Source of the DNA: an uncultured Bacteroidota bacterium
Lineage (GTDB): Bacteria; Bacteroidota; Bacteroidia; Chitinophagales; Chitinophagaceae
NCBI GenBank assembly: GCA_903887415.1
Contig: CAISPO010000003.1
Location: 179,150 to 243,149, forward strand
DNA: 64,000 nt
Direction: 5' to 3'
Part shown: positions 10,458 through 19,748 of the stretch, piece by piece
Layout of the letters: every line of letters starts with the position of its first letter
How positions within the stretch are numbered: position 1 is the stretch's first letter
The notes under the pieces: model-generated
The model's input: the letters and a program-made list of their open reading frames with translations, nothing else
Databases searched by the model: none
Told to the model about the DNA's origin: nothing
Made by a program: the position numbers and the translations under genes

Positions 10458-10925
10458 ATGAGAAAGGCACAGGCAAAAAAACTCCCATTAGCACCAGATC
10501 CTAAATTCAAGGATAAGAACGTAACCCGTTTTGTAAACTGCCTGATGATAGGCGGTAACAAGACCGTAGTATTAGGTGCATTTTATGATGCTCTTGATAA
10601 GGTATCTAAGACCACCAGTGAAGACGGCTACGAGGTGTGGAAACGCGCTCTTGTAAACGTAACTCCTGCGGTAGAAGTGCGCAGCCGCCGTATAGGTGGC
10701 GCTACCTTCCAGATACCTGCAGAAGTTCGCCCTGACCGTAAAATATCCCTGAGCATGAAGTGGCTCATCCGTTTCTCTCGCGAGCGTAACGGTAAGACCA
10801 TTGCAGACAAGCTGGCTAACGAAATAGTAGCAGCAGCGAAGGGTGAAGGTGGTGCTTTCAAGAAGAAAGAAGATACACACCGTATGGCAGAAGCCAACAA
10901 GGCGTTCTCGCACTTTAAGGTATAA
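10458..10925 (+). CDS. rpsG: 30S ribosomal protein S7
   Basis: A 155-residue S7, the assembly-initiating protein of the 30S head that binds 16S rRNA near the E site. Conserved segments include MRKAQAKKLPLAPDPKF, VTRFVNCLMIGGNKTVV, NVTPAVEVRSRRIGGATFQIPAEVR and the C-terminal KKEDTHRMAEANKAFSHFKV. Normal length. Second gene of a two-gene operon with rpsL, closed by the terminator at 10950-10977. In other bacteria S7 represses its own operon; no leader structure of that kind could be assigned here. Confidence 0.98.
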   Translation: MRKAQAKKLPLAPDPKFKDKNVTRFVNCLMIGGNKTVVLGAFYDALDKVSKTTSEDGYEVWKRALVNVTPAVEVRSRRIGGATFQIPAEVRPDRKISLSMKWLIRFSRERNGKTIADKLANEIVAAAKGEGGAFKKKEDTHRMAEANKAFSHFKV

Positions 10926-10949
10926 TGAAATAATTTTGTGAATAATAAG

Positions 10950-10977
10950 AGTCCTGCTGCATGGCGGGACTTTTTTT
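10950..10977 (+). terminator. Rho-independent terminator of rpsL-rpsG
   Basis: agtcctgc (10950-10957) pairs with gcgggact (10964-10971), 8 bp with one G-T pair and a 6-nt loop, followed by seven T. Confidence 0.9.
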
Positions 10978-11040
10978 GCGCGCTATAGCCTGAACGGCTC
11001 CAAGCCCTGGCGTTAAGGGTAGCAATGCTGTGGGGCGCGG

Positions 11041-12318
11041 CTACGCAAATATCCTTTCCAGCGCCCACGCCTTCAGCCGCATTTCATCCCATTCTTTTTC
11101 CGCATCGCTGTCATAAGTGATAGCGCCGCCTGTCTGGTAAGAAAGGTATTTTGTTGTTGCATTGTAAAAGAGGCTCCGGATCACCACATTAAAATCGAAG
11201 TCACCATTAGGAGCAATGTATCCCACAGTACCGGAAAAAAGTTCGCGCCGGCTCTGCTCATACCTATCTATCAGTTGCATCACCTTATACTTCGGCGCAC
11301 CGGTCATACTGCCCATCGGAAAGGTGTTCCGTATCGTATCCGAAAAGGTCATTTCTTCTTTGATCTTGCCCACTACCGTTGATACCATCTGGTGTACCTG
11401 CGGAAAAGTATATATCCCGAATAATTCTTCCACTGTTATGCTTCCGGTTTCACAGCAGCGGGCCAGGTCATTACGCACCAGGTCCACGATCATCACATTT
11501 TCTGCCCGCTCCTTAATATCATTCTTTAGCTGCTCTTTTATCACCGCATCGGCTGCCGGGTCTTTATCGCGCCGAGCGGTACCCTTTATGGGTTGCGATA
11601 AAATTTTGCTGCCCTCCTTTCGCAAGTACCTTTCGGGGCTGGCGCACATCATATATTTATCACCCAGGCGGTAATATGCCGCAAATGGCGCTGGCGATAG
11701 CTTATTCAGCGCATTAAATACAGTTAACGGGTCTATCCCCGCACCATCACAGAAACCCTCATTGCAATAATTTATCTCGTAACAGTCGCCATCGGCAATG
11801 TGGGTGCGCAATTTGCCTATTGTATCCAGGTATTGTTCTTTGCCGGCCACACTGGTAAAATGCAGCTTAGCCATATCAGCTTCCTGTTCTGCGGCAACTG
11901 GATTTATTTCACCGTAAATAACACCAGGGTCATCAAAGGATTCAATAGTGAGCGTTGTCCATTCATTATTGATATAACAAACCGTTTGCGGCACAAAAAA
12001 ACGAGTAGTCGGGAACCCGATTTTTCCCGGATGTGAGGATGCTAACTTGGGCTCAAGATGGTTCTTATAATCATAACAAATGTGCCCAAATATCCAATCG
12101 CCATAGCCATGCAACTGCGCAATATCCAAAAGCCCATTATTGGCTACACCCACTGCAAGCAGGCATTCATAACTTCTGTGCGGCAATTGATAGCTGTTAC
12201 TGTCCAAAAAAAGAAGGATGCCGGATGGTTTCGCCCAATCCAGCATCCTTTTCTTAATTGTTGCCGCTTCATCGGCGGATATCGAGTACGTTGCGGTATT
12301 TCTTAGCAATACATGCAA
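11041..12318 (-). CDS. pabB: Aminodeoxychorismate synthase component I
   Basis: A 425-residue chorismate-binding enzyme that aminates chorismate for folate (p-aminobenzoate) synthesis. The C-terminal domain contains SQPIKGTARR, VMIVDLVRNDLAR, MVSTVVGKI, FPMGSMTGAPKYKVMQLID and GAITYDSDAEKEWDEMRLKAWAL. The Lys in PIKGT is characteristic of PabB; anthranilate synthase has PIAGT. The start is probably TTG 12318, two bases after the stop of the preceding gene; the first in-frame ATG would be residue 28 (MLDWAKPSG), but the intervening sequence looks like the PabB N-terminus. No glutamine amidotransferase (pabA) or lyase (pabC) gene is adjacent. It probably shares a transcript with the acidic/basic block protein upstream. 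Confidence 0.9.
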   Translation of the reverse strand: MHVLLRNTATYSISADEAATIKKRMLDWAKPSGILLFLDSNSYQLPHRSYECLLAVGVANNGLLDIAQLHGYGDWIFGHICYDYKNHLEPKLASSHPGKIGFPTTRFFVPQTVCYINNEWTTLTIESFDDPGVIYGEINPVAAEQEADMAKLHFTSVAGKEQYLDTIGKLRTHIADGDCYEINYCNEGFCDGAGIDPLTVFNALNKLSPAPFAAYYRLGDKYMMCASPERYLRKEGSKILSQPIKGTARRDKDPAADAVIKEQLKNDIKERAENVMIVDLVRNDLARCCETGSITVEELFGIYTFPQVHQMVSTVVGKIKEEMTFSDTIRNTFPMGSMTGAPKYKVMQLIDRYEQSRRELFSGTVGYIAPNGDFDFNVVIRSLFYNATTKYLSYQTGGAITYDSDAEKEWDEMRLKAWALERIFA

Positions 12319-12320
12319 GA

Positions 12321-12857
12321 TTAAAAATCATCATCGTCATCGTCAAAGCCACCGCCGCCGCCTTCTGCAAAGAAGCCGAGGTCTTTAAATTCATCATCGT
12401 CAAAACCATCTTCCTTGGATGACGATTTCTTTTTCGCCGCCTTGCTCTTTGACTTTGGCATATCAAATTCTTCGAACTCCTTTTCTATATCGTAGTCCTC
12501 GTCCTCGTCCTTGCCGAAATCATCGTCATCATCAACGTCCAGGTCATCATCATCATCATCATCATAGTCATCATCCGACTTGCTTTTTTTAGAAGCTGTC
12601 TTCTTTGCTGCAGTCTTCTTTTTTGGCGTTTCGTCCAGGTCATCATCGTCATCATCATCATCGTCTGTGCTTTTCTTCTTAGCCGCAGCTTTCTTCGGAG
12701 CTGATTTCTTCGACGGGGCTTCGAGCTCCATGTCATCGTCATCATCATCGTCTTCTGATGTCTTCTTTGATTTAGCAGCCGCCTTCTTTGGCGCGCTTTT
12801 CGTCTCTGGTTTTACGCTTTTTTTGCTAGCGGTCTTTTTATCAGTATTTGATTTCAT
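12321..12857 (-). CDS. Low-complexity protein of alternating Lys/Ala and Asp blocks
   Basis: A 178-residue cytosolic protein without signal peptide or recognisable fold. Three or four Lys/Ala/Ser blocks reminiscent of histone H1 tails (SAPKKAAAKKKS, KKKTAAKKTASKKSKS) alternate with runs of 6-9 Asp. The C-terminal part (EFEEFDMPKSKSKAA..., FKDLGFFAEGGGGGFDDDDDDF) is less repetitive. The Asp runs are encoded by gat/gac repeats and the DNA looks like a set of short microsatellites. The stop is two bases before the TTG start of pabB, so translational coupling is likely. It may bind nucleic acid or other charged polymers, but that rests on composition alone. Confidence 0.7.
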   Translation of the reverse strand: MKSNTDKKTASKKSVKPETKSAPKKAAAKSKKTSEDDDDDDDMELEAPSKKSAPKKAAAKKKSTDDDDDDDDDLDETPKKKTAAKKTASKKSKSDDDYDDDDDDDLDVDDDDDFGKDEDEDYDIEKEFEEFDMPKSKSKAAKKKSSSKEDGFDDDEFKDLGFFAEGGGGGFDDDDDDF

Positions 12858-12939
12858 AGGCCATGTACTTGATGACGTAAAATTTTAACAGTTTGGTGAA
12901 ATTGCCAAATTTTTTTTTGGCTGAAAAAATATATTTTTT

Positions 12940-14205
12940 TTAAGAAACAGTCAGCAACTGGTTGCGCCCCGTGCCGTTCGAAATAAAAGCGATCTTCGTA
13001 TGCAGGTAGTTTTCTACAAAACGGCAATAGTCTTTAAACACCTGCGGCAGGTCTTCGTACCGCTCACAAGAGCTTACGGGCTGCGCCCAGCCTGCGAAAG
13101 ATTCATATACCGGCGCTATCTCTTTATCGCAAACATCATAAGGAAACTCCTTTGTTTCTTTGCCATCAGCAAGATAGCTCACCGCTGCTTTTATTGGGTT
13201 GAAATTATCCAGTACATCCGCCTTGGTGATTATGAGCTTGGTAACTCCGCTCAGCATCACCGCATATCGCAGCGCTACCAGGTCTATCCATCCGCAACGG
13301 CGTGGCCTGCCCGTTGTAGCGCCAAATTCAGCGCCTGCAGCCCGCAATGCCTCGCCTGTTTCATCCGACAGCTCTGTAGGAAATGGTCCGCCGCCAACGC
13401 GTGTGCAGTAAGCCTTTGTGATCCCATATACCTCGCCAATGCGCGATGGTGCTACGCCAAGGCCGTTGCATACGCCCGCTGCAATAGTATTTGAGGAAGT
13501 AACAAATGGATAAGTACCAAAATCAATATCCAGCATGCTGCCCTGTGCACCTTCAGCCAGTACCTTCTTGCCGTTATGTACGTGATTGTCCAGCCAATAT
13601 TCACCGTTCACGATCTGTAAGGAACGCATCATTTCAATAGCTTCAAAAAATGGCTGCTCCCATTGCTTCCAATCCACGACACTACTATACTGGCCCAGCA
13701 GTTGCAAATGCTTCTGTGTTAGTTTATCGTATTTGTCCTTAAAGTTTTTGCTTAGTATATCGCCTACCCTCAACCCGTTCCTGCCGGTCTTATCCATGTA
13801 GGCTGGCCCTATACCTTTTAATGTAGAGCCTATCTTATCATCACCCTTCGCGGCCTCAGATGCGGCATCCAGCGCACGGTGTGTAGGCAGTATCAGGTGC
13901 GCCCTTTGCGATACGAACAAACGCTCCAGCAAACCAGGGCATATCGGCTTTATCTTACTGATCTCGTTTTGCAGGGTAACCGGGTCTATCACTACGCCGT
14001 TGCCTATCAGGTTCAGGCAATGCTGCTGGAATACGCCTGATGGTATGGTATGCAATACTACCTTGTTACCATCAAGATATAATGTATGCCCTGCATTCGG
14101 CCCGCCCTGGAACCTCGCGATAATGTCGTACCGCTCAGCCAGGTAGTCAACGATCTTTCCTTTGCCCTCGTCGCCCCACTGCAACCCCAACAGAACATCA
14201 ATCAT
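12940..14205 (-). CDS. purA: Adenylosuccinate synthetase
   Basis: A 421-residue GTP-dependent enzyme that joins IMP and aspartate in the first committed step to AMP. Motifs: VLLGLQWGDEGKGKIVDYL (P-loop-like, about residues 4-22), FQGGPNAGHTLY (IMP-site His), GIGPAYMDKTGRNGLRVGD, VLAEGAQGSMLDIDFGTYPFVTSS, TRVGGGPFPTE, ATTGRPRRCGWIDLVALRYA and ITKADVLDNF. Normal length. The gene lies 175 bp downstream of the SPFH gene and 82 bp upstream of the block protein, so it may have its own promoter: TACTTTTG on the minus strand at 14298-14305 matches the -7 consensus. IMP for this branch also feeds guaB, which is elsewhere in the window. Confidence 0.97.
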   Translation of the reverse strand: MIDVLLGLQWGDEGKGKIVDYLAERYDIIARFQGGPNAGHTLYLDGNKVVLHTIPSGVFQQHCLNLIGNGVVIDPVTLQNEISKIKPICPGLLERLFVSQRAHLILPTHRALDAASEAAKGDDKIGSTLKGIGPAYMDKTGRNGLRVGDILSKNFKDKYDKLTQKHLQLLGQYSSVVDWKQWEQPFFEAIEMMRSLQIVNGEYWLDNHVHNGKKVLAEGAQGSMLDIDFGTYPFVTSSNTIAAGVCNGLGVAPSRIGEVYGITKAYCTRVGGGPFPTELSDETGEALRAAGAEFGATTGRPRRCGWIDLVALRYAVMLSGVTKLIITKADVLDNFNPIKAAVSYLADGKETKEFPYDVCDKEIAPVYESFAGWAQPVSSCERYEDLPQVFKDYCRFVENYLHTKIAFISNGTGRNQLLTVS

Positions 14206-14380
14206 AAAAAGTCAAAAATTAAAATTCAAAATTCAAAACGCGTGTAGAAAAAATCAAGTCGAAAACAAGCAACCTTCCGTTACTTTCTTATCAGCGCCAA
14301 AAGTAAAAAGGATAAATCAAAAAAATAAAAAAAAGATACCTGCTTAATTACTTGCAAGTTCAAAAAAAAGCCGTAAACAA

Positions 14381-15331
14381 TTATTTTTTCCCTTCATTTT
14401 TCTCTTCATTTTTTTCACCGTCAAATCCTTGTAGCGTAGCCATCAGCTGCTGCATAGTGCGCTGGTAATTATTGCTGGAGCCATCGAGGAATATGGTATT
14501 GCCCTTGCCGTATTCTGCGAAATGTTTTATCGCATCTGTCCACATGGAGAAAAGAATGTAGGATGCATCAAGATTGGCCGTTTCCATTTCTTTGGCAGCA
14601 TGTGCCATACCGCGGGCCACTTCTTCCCGGAAAAGTGCCACACCTTGTCCGCGCATCTGTGCAGCCGTACGTTCCGCATCTGCCGATATTTTTATCGCAT
14701 TGCCTTCTGCTTCCGCGGCTTTTGTTTTTGTTATCAGCAACGCCTGCCCTTCATTTTCCGCGGCAGCCTTCAGGTTGTTAGATGCAACCACGCGCGACAT
14801 GGATTTCAGAATATCTTCATCGAAAGTAATATCGTTTATCTGCAGGTCCAGCAAATGAAATCCCCAGCTCTCCAGTTGTATATCCAGTTGTTCTTTTACA
14901 TGCAGCACTATCTCCGTCCGCAGCAACAATATTTCTGACTGCCTCTTTGTAGCCACAAAAGCCCTCACCGCACCTTCTACCGACTTAGTCAAAGCCTGTA
15001 TGAAACTGCGCTCATCAATAAACTTAAATGCCACATTCTCTATGGTTTCGCTTTCCTCATTACGCACCGAGTACAGCAGCATGGCTGTGAAATACACGTT
15101 CGCCTGGTCTTGCGAAATAGCAGGTATTTTTATTTCCATCGAGCGGTTCTGGTAGGATATCCGCCTGAATATCTGCTCAATAAAAGGGACCCGCATGTTT
15201 AGCCCCGGCCTGAGGATGCGTTTAAACTTTCCAAATACAGTAATAACAGCTACGGTACCCTGTTGCACCGTTACAAAGCTCATAGATATAATGGCTATGA
15301 TGACGAACAAAAAAATTAAACCTCCGGTCAT
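14381..15331 (-). CDS. SPFH/band 7 (stomatin/HflC-like) membrane protein
   Basis: A 316-residue protein with one N-terminal membrane segment (IFLFVIIAIISMSFVTV, about residues 5-21) followed by a band 7 domain (QQGTVAVITVFGKFKRILRPGLNMRVPFIEQIF..., about 23-190). The end of the domain (SWGFHLLDLQINDITFD) passes into an Ala/Glu-rich coiled coil (KAAAENEGQALLITKTKAAEAEGNAIKISADAERTAAQM). A Lys/Glu-rich tail closes it. Such proteins form large ring-like assemblies on membrane microdomains and scaffold proteases or other enzymes. No NfeD or FtsH partner gene is adjacent, so the partner is unknown. Confidence 0.88.
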   Translation of the reverse strand: MTGGLIFLFVIIAIISMSFVTVQQGTVAVITVFGKFKRILRPGLNMRVPFIEQIFRRISYQNRSMEIKIPAISQDQANVYFTAMLLYSVRNEESETIENVAFKFIDERSFIQALTKSVEGAVRAFVATKRQSEILLLRTEIVLHVKEQLDIQLESWGFHLLDLQINDITFDEDILKSMSRVVASNNLKAAAENEGQALLITKTKAAEAEGNAIKISADAERTAAQMRGQGVALFREEVARGMAHAAKEMETANLDASYILFSMWTDAIKHFAEYGKGNTIFLDGSSNNYQRTMQQLMATLQGFDGEKNEEKNEGKK

Positions 15332-15518
15332 AAATATTGATTTGTTCAGGAAATATACAACTTAACCTGAAAAGCAACCCTTTATAATTTAACTAACTAT
15401 TTTTCTGCTCAAATAAAAAGGAAAAAAGTACGAACTTTATGCATTTGGGAGATTGCCTATCGGCTAACTCGCAAACTTTAGACTTTCCAGTTTAGACTTT
15501 AGACTATAAAGAAACCTC

Positions 15519-15956
15519 ATGGCCAAATTGGTCCTCGACACTTCCGCGATGCAGGAAGATTTTTTTACCGACACGACAATGATCGGGATAGGCACCGCCC
15601 AGCAGGGTTATCGTTTCTGCTGGCTGCTCAACCGGCATTTTGACATCAACTTCCTCCGCGACCCGGAGCAAAACTTCTGCATCCAGAAAAAAGACGGTAG
15701 CCAGCACTTTTTCCCAATATACCAATACGACCTCCCCAATAGCAGCCACAAATACCTGCTCTACAAACTAAAAACCGGCAATGAATTCCTTCTGCCCGAG
15801 ACCCGCCAGCTCGATTACCTGTGGCTCATACAAACCGCCACCCCCGAAGATGACGCGCGCCAGATCGCCGCAGAGCTCAGAAATGTTCCGGAAGTGCAGT
15901 TCGCGAGAATACTGGATAGTGAGCAACTGAAAAACATTAATAACCTGCTGGTGTAA
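15519..15956 (+). CDS. IPExxxVDY family protein
   Basis: A 145-residue soluble protein without signal peptide. It matches the small Bacteroidota-specific family named after the motif IPExxxVDY, seen here as LPETRQLDYLWLIQ near residues 95-108. The preceding part (LVLDTSAMQEDFFTDTTMIGI..., CWLLNRHFDINFLR, YKLKTGNEFLLP) also fits the family. Function is not established. It is transcribed divergently from the SPFH gene, which it often does not accompany, so the context gives no clue. Confidence 0.8.
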   Translation: MAKLVLDTSAMQEDFFTDTTMIGIGTAQQGYRFCWLLNRHFDINFLRDPEQNFCIQKKDGSQHFFPIYQYDLPNSSHKYLLYKLKTGNEFLLPETRQLDYLWLIQTATPEDDARQIAAELRNVPEVQFARILDSEQLKNINNLLV

Positions 15957-16160
15957 ATCACGCATCTTACGCTTACTATGCCCGCAGTCAAAAAATCGCA
16001 TCATTTATCGCATGATATTGCAATTGGTATCTTGCAAATCCTTCAGTCAAGTGAATCCAGGTTCAGACTAGCCAATTAACCTTTATTAACCTCTCCACGC
16101 CTAAAAATAAATGGTAAACTGCCAACTTTTGTTATTTTTGTCGCTCTCTAATAATATATC

Positions 16161-19100
16161 ATGAACTATCGTAAGATTAATAACATCACAGGTTGGATCA
16201 CCGGTGCCATTGCTTTTATTGTCTATTTAAAAACTATGGAGCCCACGGTGAGCTTCTGGGATTGCGGCGAATTCCTCTCCTGTGCATACAAGCTCGAAGT
16301 GGGCCACTCTCCGGGAGCGCCGTTCTTCATGATGATGCAGCGTATATGTGCTTTATTTGCCCCGGGCAGCACTGCCACCGGCGCTCCGTCTGCAAGCACG
16401 CTGGGTACCGTGGGCGCAGCAACAATGATCAATGCCTTCTCTGCCCTTACAAGCGCACTCTCTATACTATTTCTTTTCTGGACCATTTCCCATTTTGCTA
16501 AAAAACTCGTAGTTGAGGGCAAGGCAGAACCCGATAACAACCAGACGATTGCAATTATGGGTGCGGCCCTGGTTGGCGCGTTGGCGTACACCTTTTCGGA
16601 TACATTCTGGTTTTCAGCAGTTGAGGCGGAAGTATATGGTACATCTTCTTTCTTCACAGCTATAACGTTCTGGGCAGTGCTCAAGTGGGAAGACGTGGCA
16701 GACAACAAACATGCCGACAGATGGCTGGTGCTTATCGCTTACCTCGTTGGCGTGTCCGTATGTGTGCATCTGCTCAACCTCCTTACTATTCCTGCGGTAG
16801 CTATGGTCTATTACTTCAGGCGCTACCCTACTACATGGTACGGCACATTACTGGCGTTTGTTGTTGGTTGCGTGGTGCTTGGCTTTGTTCAGTTTGGAGT
16901 TATTCAGTATATCCCCAGGCTGGCATCCGTTTTTGACATCATGTTTACAAACAGTTTCGGTGCATCTTTCGATACTGGCGCAGTGTTTTTCCTGGTGCTC
17001 GTTATCGCAATACTCGTCTTCCTGCTATTCCTGGCAAAAAAGAAATCCTGGCCCGCACTGCACACCAGCGCGCTGTGTATCATATTCATTATCATCGGTT
17101 ATTCCGCTTATTTCTCTGCTATTATCAGATCGAGGGCTGATGTGCCGATCGACATGACCAACCCAGACAACCCGATCAGCTTCCTCGACTATGTGGACCG
17201 TGAGCAGTTTGGTTCGCAGCCGCTGTTCTTTGGCCAGTATTATAACAGCAATTATACCGAACTGGATACATCAAAGAAACTCTACGCCCAAAACAAAATT
17301 AACGGGAAAGATGTGTACGAGACCGTTGGCAAAAAAATGGAGGCTATTTATGGTGTTGATCAGAACGGCGTAAACCAAAGCCATTTTTTCCCGCGCATTT
17401 ATGAAGGCAATGACGCCAGCCATGTACGATTTTACAAGAGTTTCCTTGGACTGGATGATAAAGACGAGCCTGGCTTCAGCGACAATATGAAGTATTTCTT
17501 TGGCTACCAGATGAACTGGATGTGGTGGCGCTACTTCATGTGGAACTTTGCGGGCCGCCAGAACGATGTGGAAGGCCAGTGCGATCCCCAGCGGGGCAAC
17601 TGGATATCCGGTATCACGTTCATTGACCAGATGAGGGGCCTCGGCGACTCCGACAAAATGGGCTCAGGCTATAGTGACAACGGCGCACATAATAAGCTAT
17701 ACTTCCTGCCGTTTATCCTGGGTATTCTTGGCCTGGTGTTCCAGTTCAACAGGAACAAAAATGATGGTATCGTTGTAATGACGATGTTCTTCTTCACCGG
17801 CGCAGCCATAGGTATATATCTTAATATGCCGCCACTGCAGCCCCGCGAGCGTGATTACGCGTTCGCAGGATGCACTTATACATTCGCTATATGGATCGGC
17901 TTGGGTGTCCTTATGGTGCATCAATGGTTCCGGAAGTTATCCCAAAGCCCGGCCGCCGCATTCGGCGCTATTGGCTTGTGCCTGCTTGCAGTACCTGTGC
18001 TCATGGCCAATGTAGAGTGGAACGACCATGACCGCTCTAAGAAAACACTGGCCCGCGCGGTAGCTTTCAATACGCTCTCCTGCTGTGCACCGAATGCCGT
18101 CCTGTTTACCTTTGGCGATAACCAGACCTACCCGCTCTGGTACATACAGGAAGTGGAAGGGTTCCGTAAAGACGTACGTATTATCAACACCAGCCTCCTT
18201 GGCATCGACTGGTACATTGACCAGCTCAACTACCGCATCAATGACGCAGATGCAGTACCTATGATCTGGAAAAGGGAAGACTACATAGGAGACAGGCACA
18301 ACTATGTGCAGTATTATGATAATCCTGCCAAGAAGATACCAAAGGATCAGTACTTCAACCTCAGCGAAGTGTGCAACTTTATTATCAGTAAAGACCCCCA
18401 GAACATGGCGGGCCGCAGGGGTGGAGATGAGGTCAACTACATACCGCTCAAAAACTTCTTCGTTCCGTCGCTCAGCAAAGACGAGCTGGTAAAAAGAGGC
18501 CTCATAAACGCAGCCGATTCCAACCGTGTCGTTTCGGAAATGAAATGGTCTTATCCTAAATCTGCAGCACAGAAAGGAGACCTGGCCATACTTAATATCA
18601 TAGCCGCAGTAGCCAATGAAGGCTGGAAGCGCCCGCTCTACTTTGATGCCGGGCTCCGCACAGGTGATTATGGCGGCACAGGCGATTACCTGCATATGGA
18701 AGGGCTCGTTTACCGCCTTATGCCATTCAAGTACAATGACTCTGTAAAAGTAAACTCGCAGGTGCTGGGCAGTATCAATACCGAGAAGGGTTACGATATG
18801 TTCATGAATAAATTCCTGTGGGGCGGCGCCGAAAGGAATGACGTATACTTTGATGAGCCTAACCGTCATGAGTTTGTTACCTACCGTATGGATGGCGCAT
18901 TCCTCGCCAACCAGCTTGCAGCCGATGGCAAAAAAGATAAAGCGATACAGGTACTTGATAAGGTAATGGCGGGCATCACTGAACATTCGTATTCCTACGA
19001 CTACACCGGCTATTTCATCGCGGCGTCTTATTACAGGGCCGGGGCAACAGCCAAAGCTGACAGCCTCAGCAGCAAAATAATGCGCAATGCCGATGTGGAC

Positions 19101-19499
19101 CTGGCCTGGTGGGCTACCCTACCCGATGGCAGCAAAATGGCCCAGAACGATGATATAAGGCAACAATTCCAGATCATGCAGTCGCTGGCACAAATGGCCT
19201 CGCAAAATGGCGATGCAGCTACCGCAAAGTCCCTTGCAAACAGGATTGTTGGCCATGCAGAAAATTATGTTAGCTGGGTTGGCGGATTGGCTGCAGACAG
19301 CAGGGCTCCGCTGGCTGATGATGTAAAGCAGAAATTTTACGTGATGCAATCACTGGCGCAAATGGAATACATGGCCGGCGACAGTACCTCAGCAAAACAG
19401 ATCGGTATGAAGATGCAGAACCTTGCGCCCAAAGTAAAGGAACTCCTCAACACCCGCAACAGCAGCGGCCCTCAGCAGCAGCAGGATGAAGAACAATAG
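16161..19499 (+). CDS. DUF2723 multi-membrane-span protein (protein O-mannosyltransferase-like)
   Basis: An 1112-residue inner-membrane protein. The N-terminal half begins NYRKINNITGWITGAIAFIVYLKTMEPTVSFWDCGEFLSCAYKLEVGHSPGAPFF; the WDCGEF acidic motif and VGHSPGAP loop define DUF2723, which is distantly related to GT-C protein O-mannosyltransferases. About 12 hydrophobic segments lie within residues 10-630 and a soluble region with tetratricopeptide-like helices occupies the C-terminal 450 residues (DKKDKAIQVLDKVMAG..., LAQMEYMAGDSTSAKQIG). Role in glycosylation of exported proteins is inferred from related enzymes. Transcribed alone, with a strong terminator at 19531-19567. TATTTTTG at 16133-16140 is a possible -7 box. 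Confidence 0.88.
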   Translation: MNYRKINNITGWITGAIAFIVYLKTMEPTVSFWDCGEFLSCAYKLEVGHSPGAPFFMMMQRICALFAPGSTATGAPSASTLGTVGAATMINAFSALTSALSILFLFWTISHFAKKLVVEGKAEPDNNQTIAIMGAALVGALAYTFSDTFWFSAVEAEVYGTSSFFTAITFWAVLKWEDVADNKHADRWLVLIAYLVGVSVCVHLLNLLTIPAVAMVYYFRRYPTTWYGTLLAFVVGCVVLGFVQFGVIQYIPRLASVFDIMFTNSFGASFDTGAVFFLVLVIAILVFLLFLAKKKSWPALHTSALCIIFIIIGYSAYFSAIIRSRADVPIDMTNPDNPISFLDYVDREQFGSQPLFFGQYYNSNYTELDTSKKLYAQNKINGKDVYETVGKKMEAIYGVDQNGVNQSHFFPRIYEGNDASHVRFYKSFLGLDDKDEPGFSDNMKYFFGYQMNWMWWRYFMWNFAGRQNDVEGQCDPQRGNWISGITFIDQMRGLGDSDKMGSGYSDNGAHNKLYFLPFILGILGLVFQFNRNKNDGIVVMTMFFFTGAAIGIYLNMPPLQPRERDYAFAGCTYTFAIWIGLGVLMVHQWFRKLSQSPAAAFGAIGLCLLAVPVLMANVEWNDHDRSKKTLARAVAFNTLSCCAPNAVLFTFGDNQTYPLWYIQEVEGFRKDVRIINTSLLGIDWYIDQLNYRINDADAVPMIWKREDYIGDRHNYVQYYDNPAKKIPKDQYFNLSEVCNFIISKDPQNMAGRRGGDEVNYIPLKNFFVPSLSKDELVKRGLINAADSNRVVSEMKWSYPKSAAQKGDLAILNIIAAVANEGWKRPLYFDAGLRTGDYGGTGDYLHMEGLVYRLMPFKYNDSVKVNSQVLGSINTEKGYDMFMNKFLWGGAERNDVYFDEPNRHEFVTYRMDGAFLANQLAADGKKDKAIQVLDKVMAGITEHSYSYDYTGYFIAASYYRAGATAKADSLSSKIMRNADVDLAWWATLPDGSKMAQNDDIRQQFQIMQSLAQMASQNGDAATAKSLANRIVGHAENYVSWVGGLAADSRAPLADDVKQKFYVMQSLAQMEYMAGDSTSAKQIGMKMQNLAPKVKELLNTRNSSGPQQQQDEEQ

Positions 19500-19530
19500 G
19501 ATGAAGAACGATAAATAAAACTAATCACGA

Positions 19531-19567
19531 AATAGGCTGCCTCAAAAGTTCGAGACAGCCTATTTTT
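19531..19567 (+). terminator. Rho-independent terminator after the DUF2723 gene
   Basis: aataggctgcctc (19531-19543) pairs with gagacagcctatt (19552-19564), 13 bp with one mismatch, followed by T run (tattttt). Confidence 0.85.
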
Positions 19568-19605
19568 ATACTCAGGAAAAGCTATTCTACGTTTGTCATG
19601 CTGAC

Positions 19606-19748
19606 GAAGGAAGCATCTTTACTCGCGCACATCACGTTCCGCCTATTCGCATTTCATACAGGTCGGAATCACCTTTAATTGTGTACGTGACTCCTGGTAT
19701 GCTTGTTTTCTTGCCGAAGCACGAGGCATCTGTACTCGCACACATCAC
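19606..19748 (+). repeat. Pair of degenerate direct repeats at the 5' edge of the truncated T9SS gene
   Basis: Two related segments, gaaggaagcatcttt...cgcgcacatcac (19606-19635) and gaagcacgaggcatctg...cgcacacatcac (19716-19748), share the core GCATCTkTACTCGCrCACATCAC. The first is preceded by tgtcatgctgac. The sequence resembles the dispersed intergenic repeats common in Bacteroidota genomes (inference from memory). The second copy lies inside the first 23 codons assigned to the following reading frame. Confidence 0.6.

Noticed and set aside
12269..12466. 65-codon frame beginning in the block-protein gene and running through the pabB start
   Set aside because: Out of phase with both genes and no domain; it comes from the repetitive gat codons.
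17937..18986. 349-codon minus-strand frame inside the DUF2723 gene
   Set aside because: Antisense to a well-supported membrane protein, with no recognisable domain.
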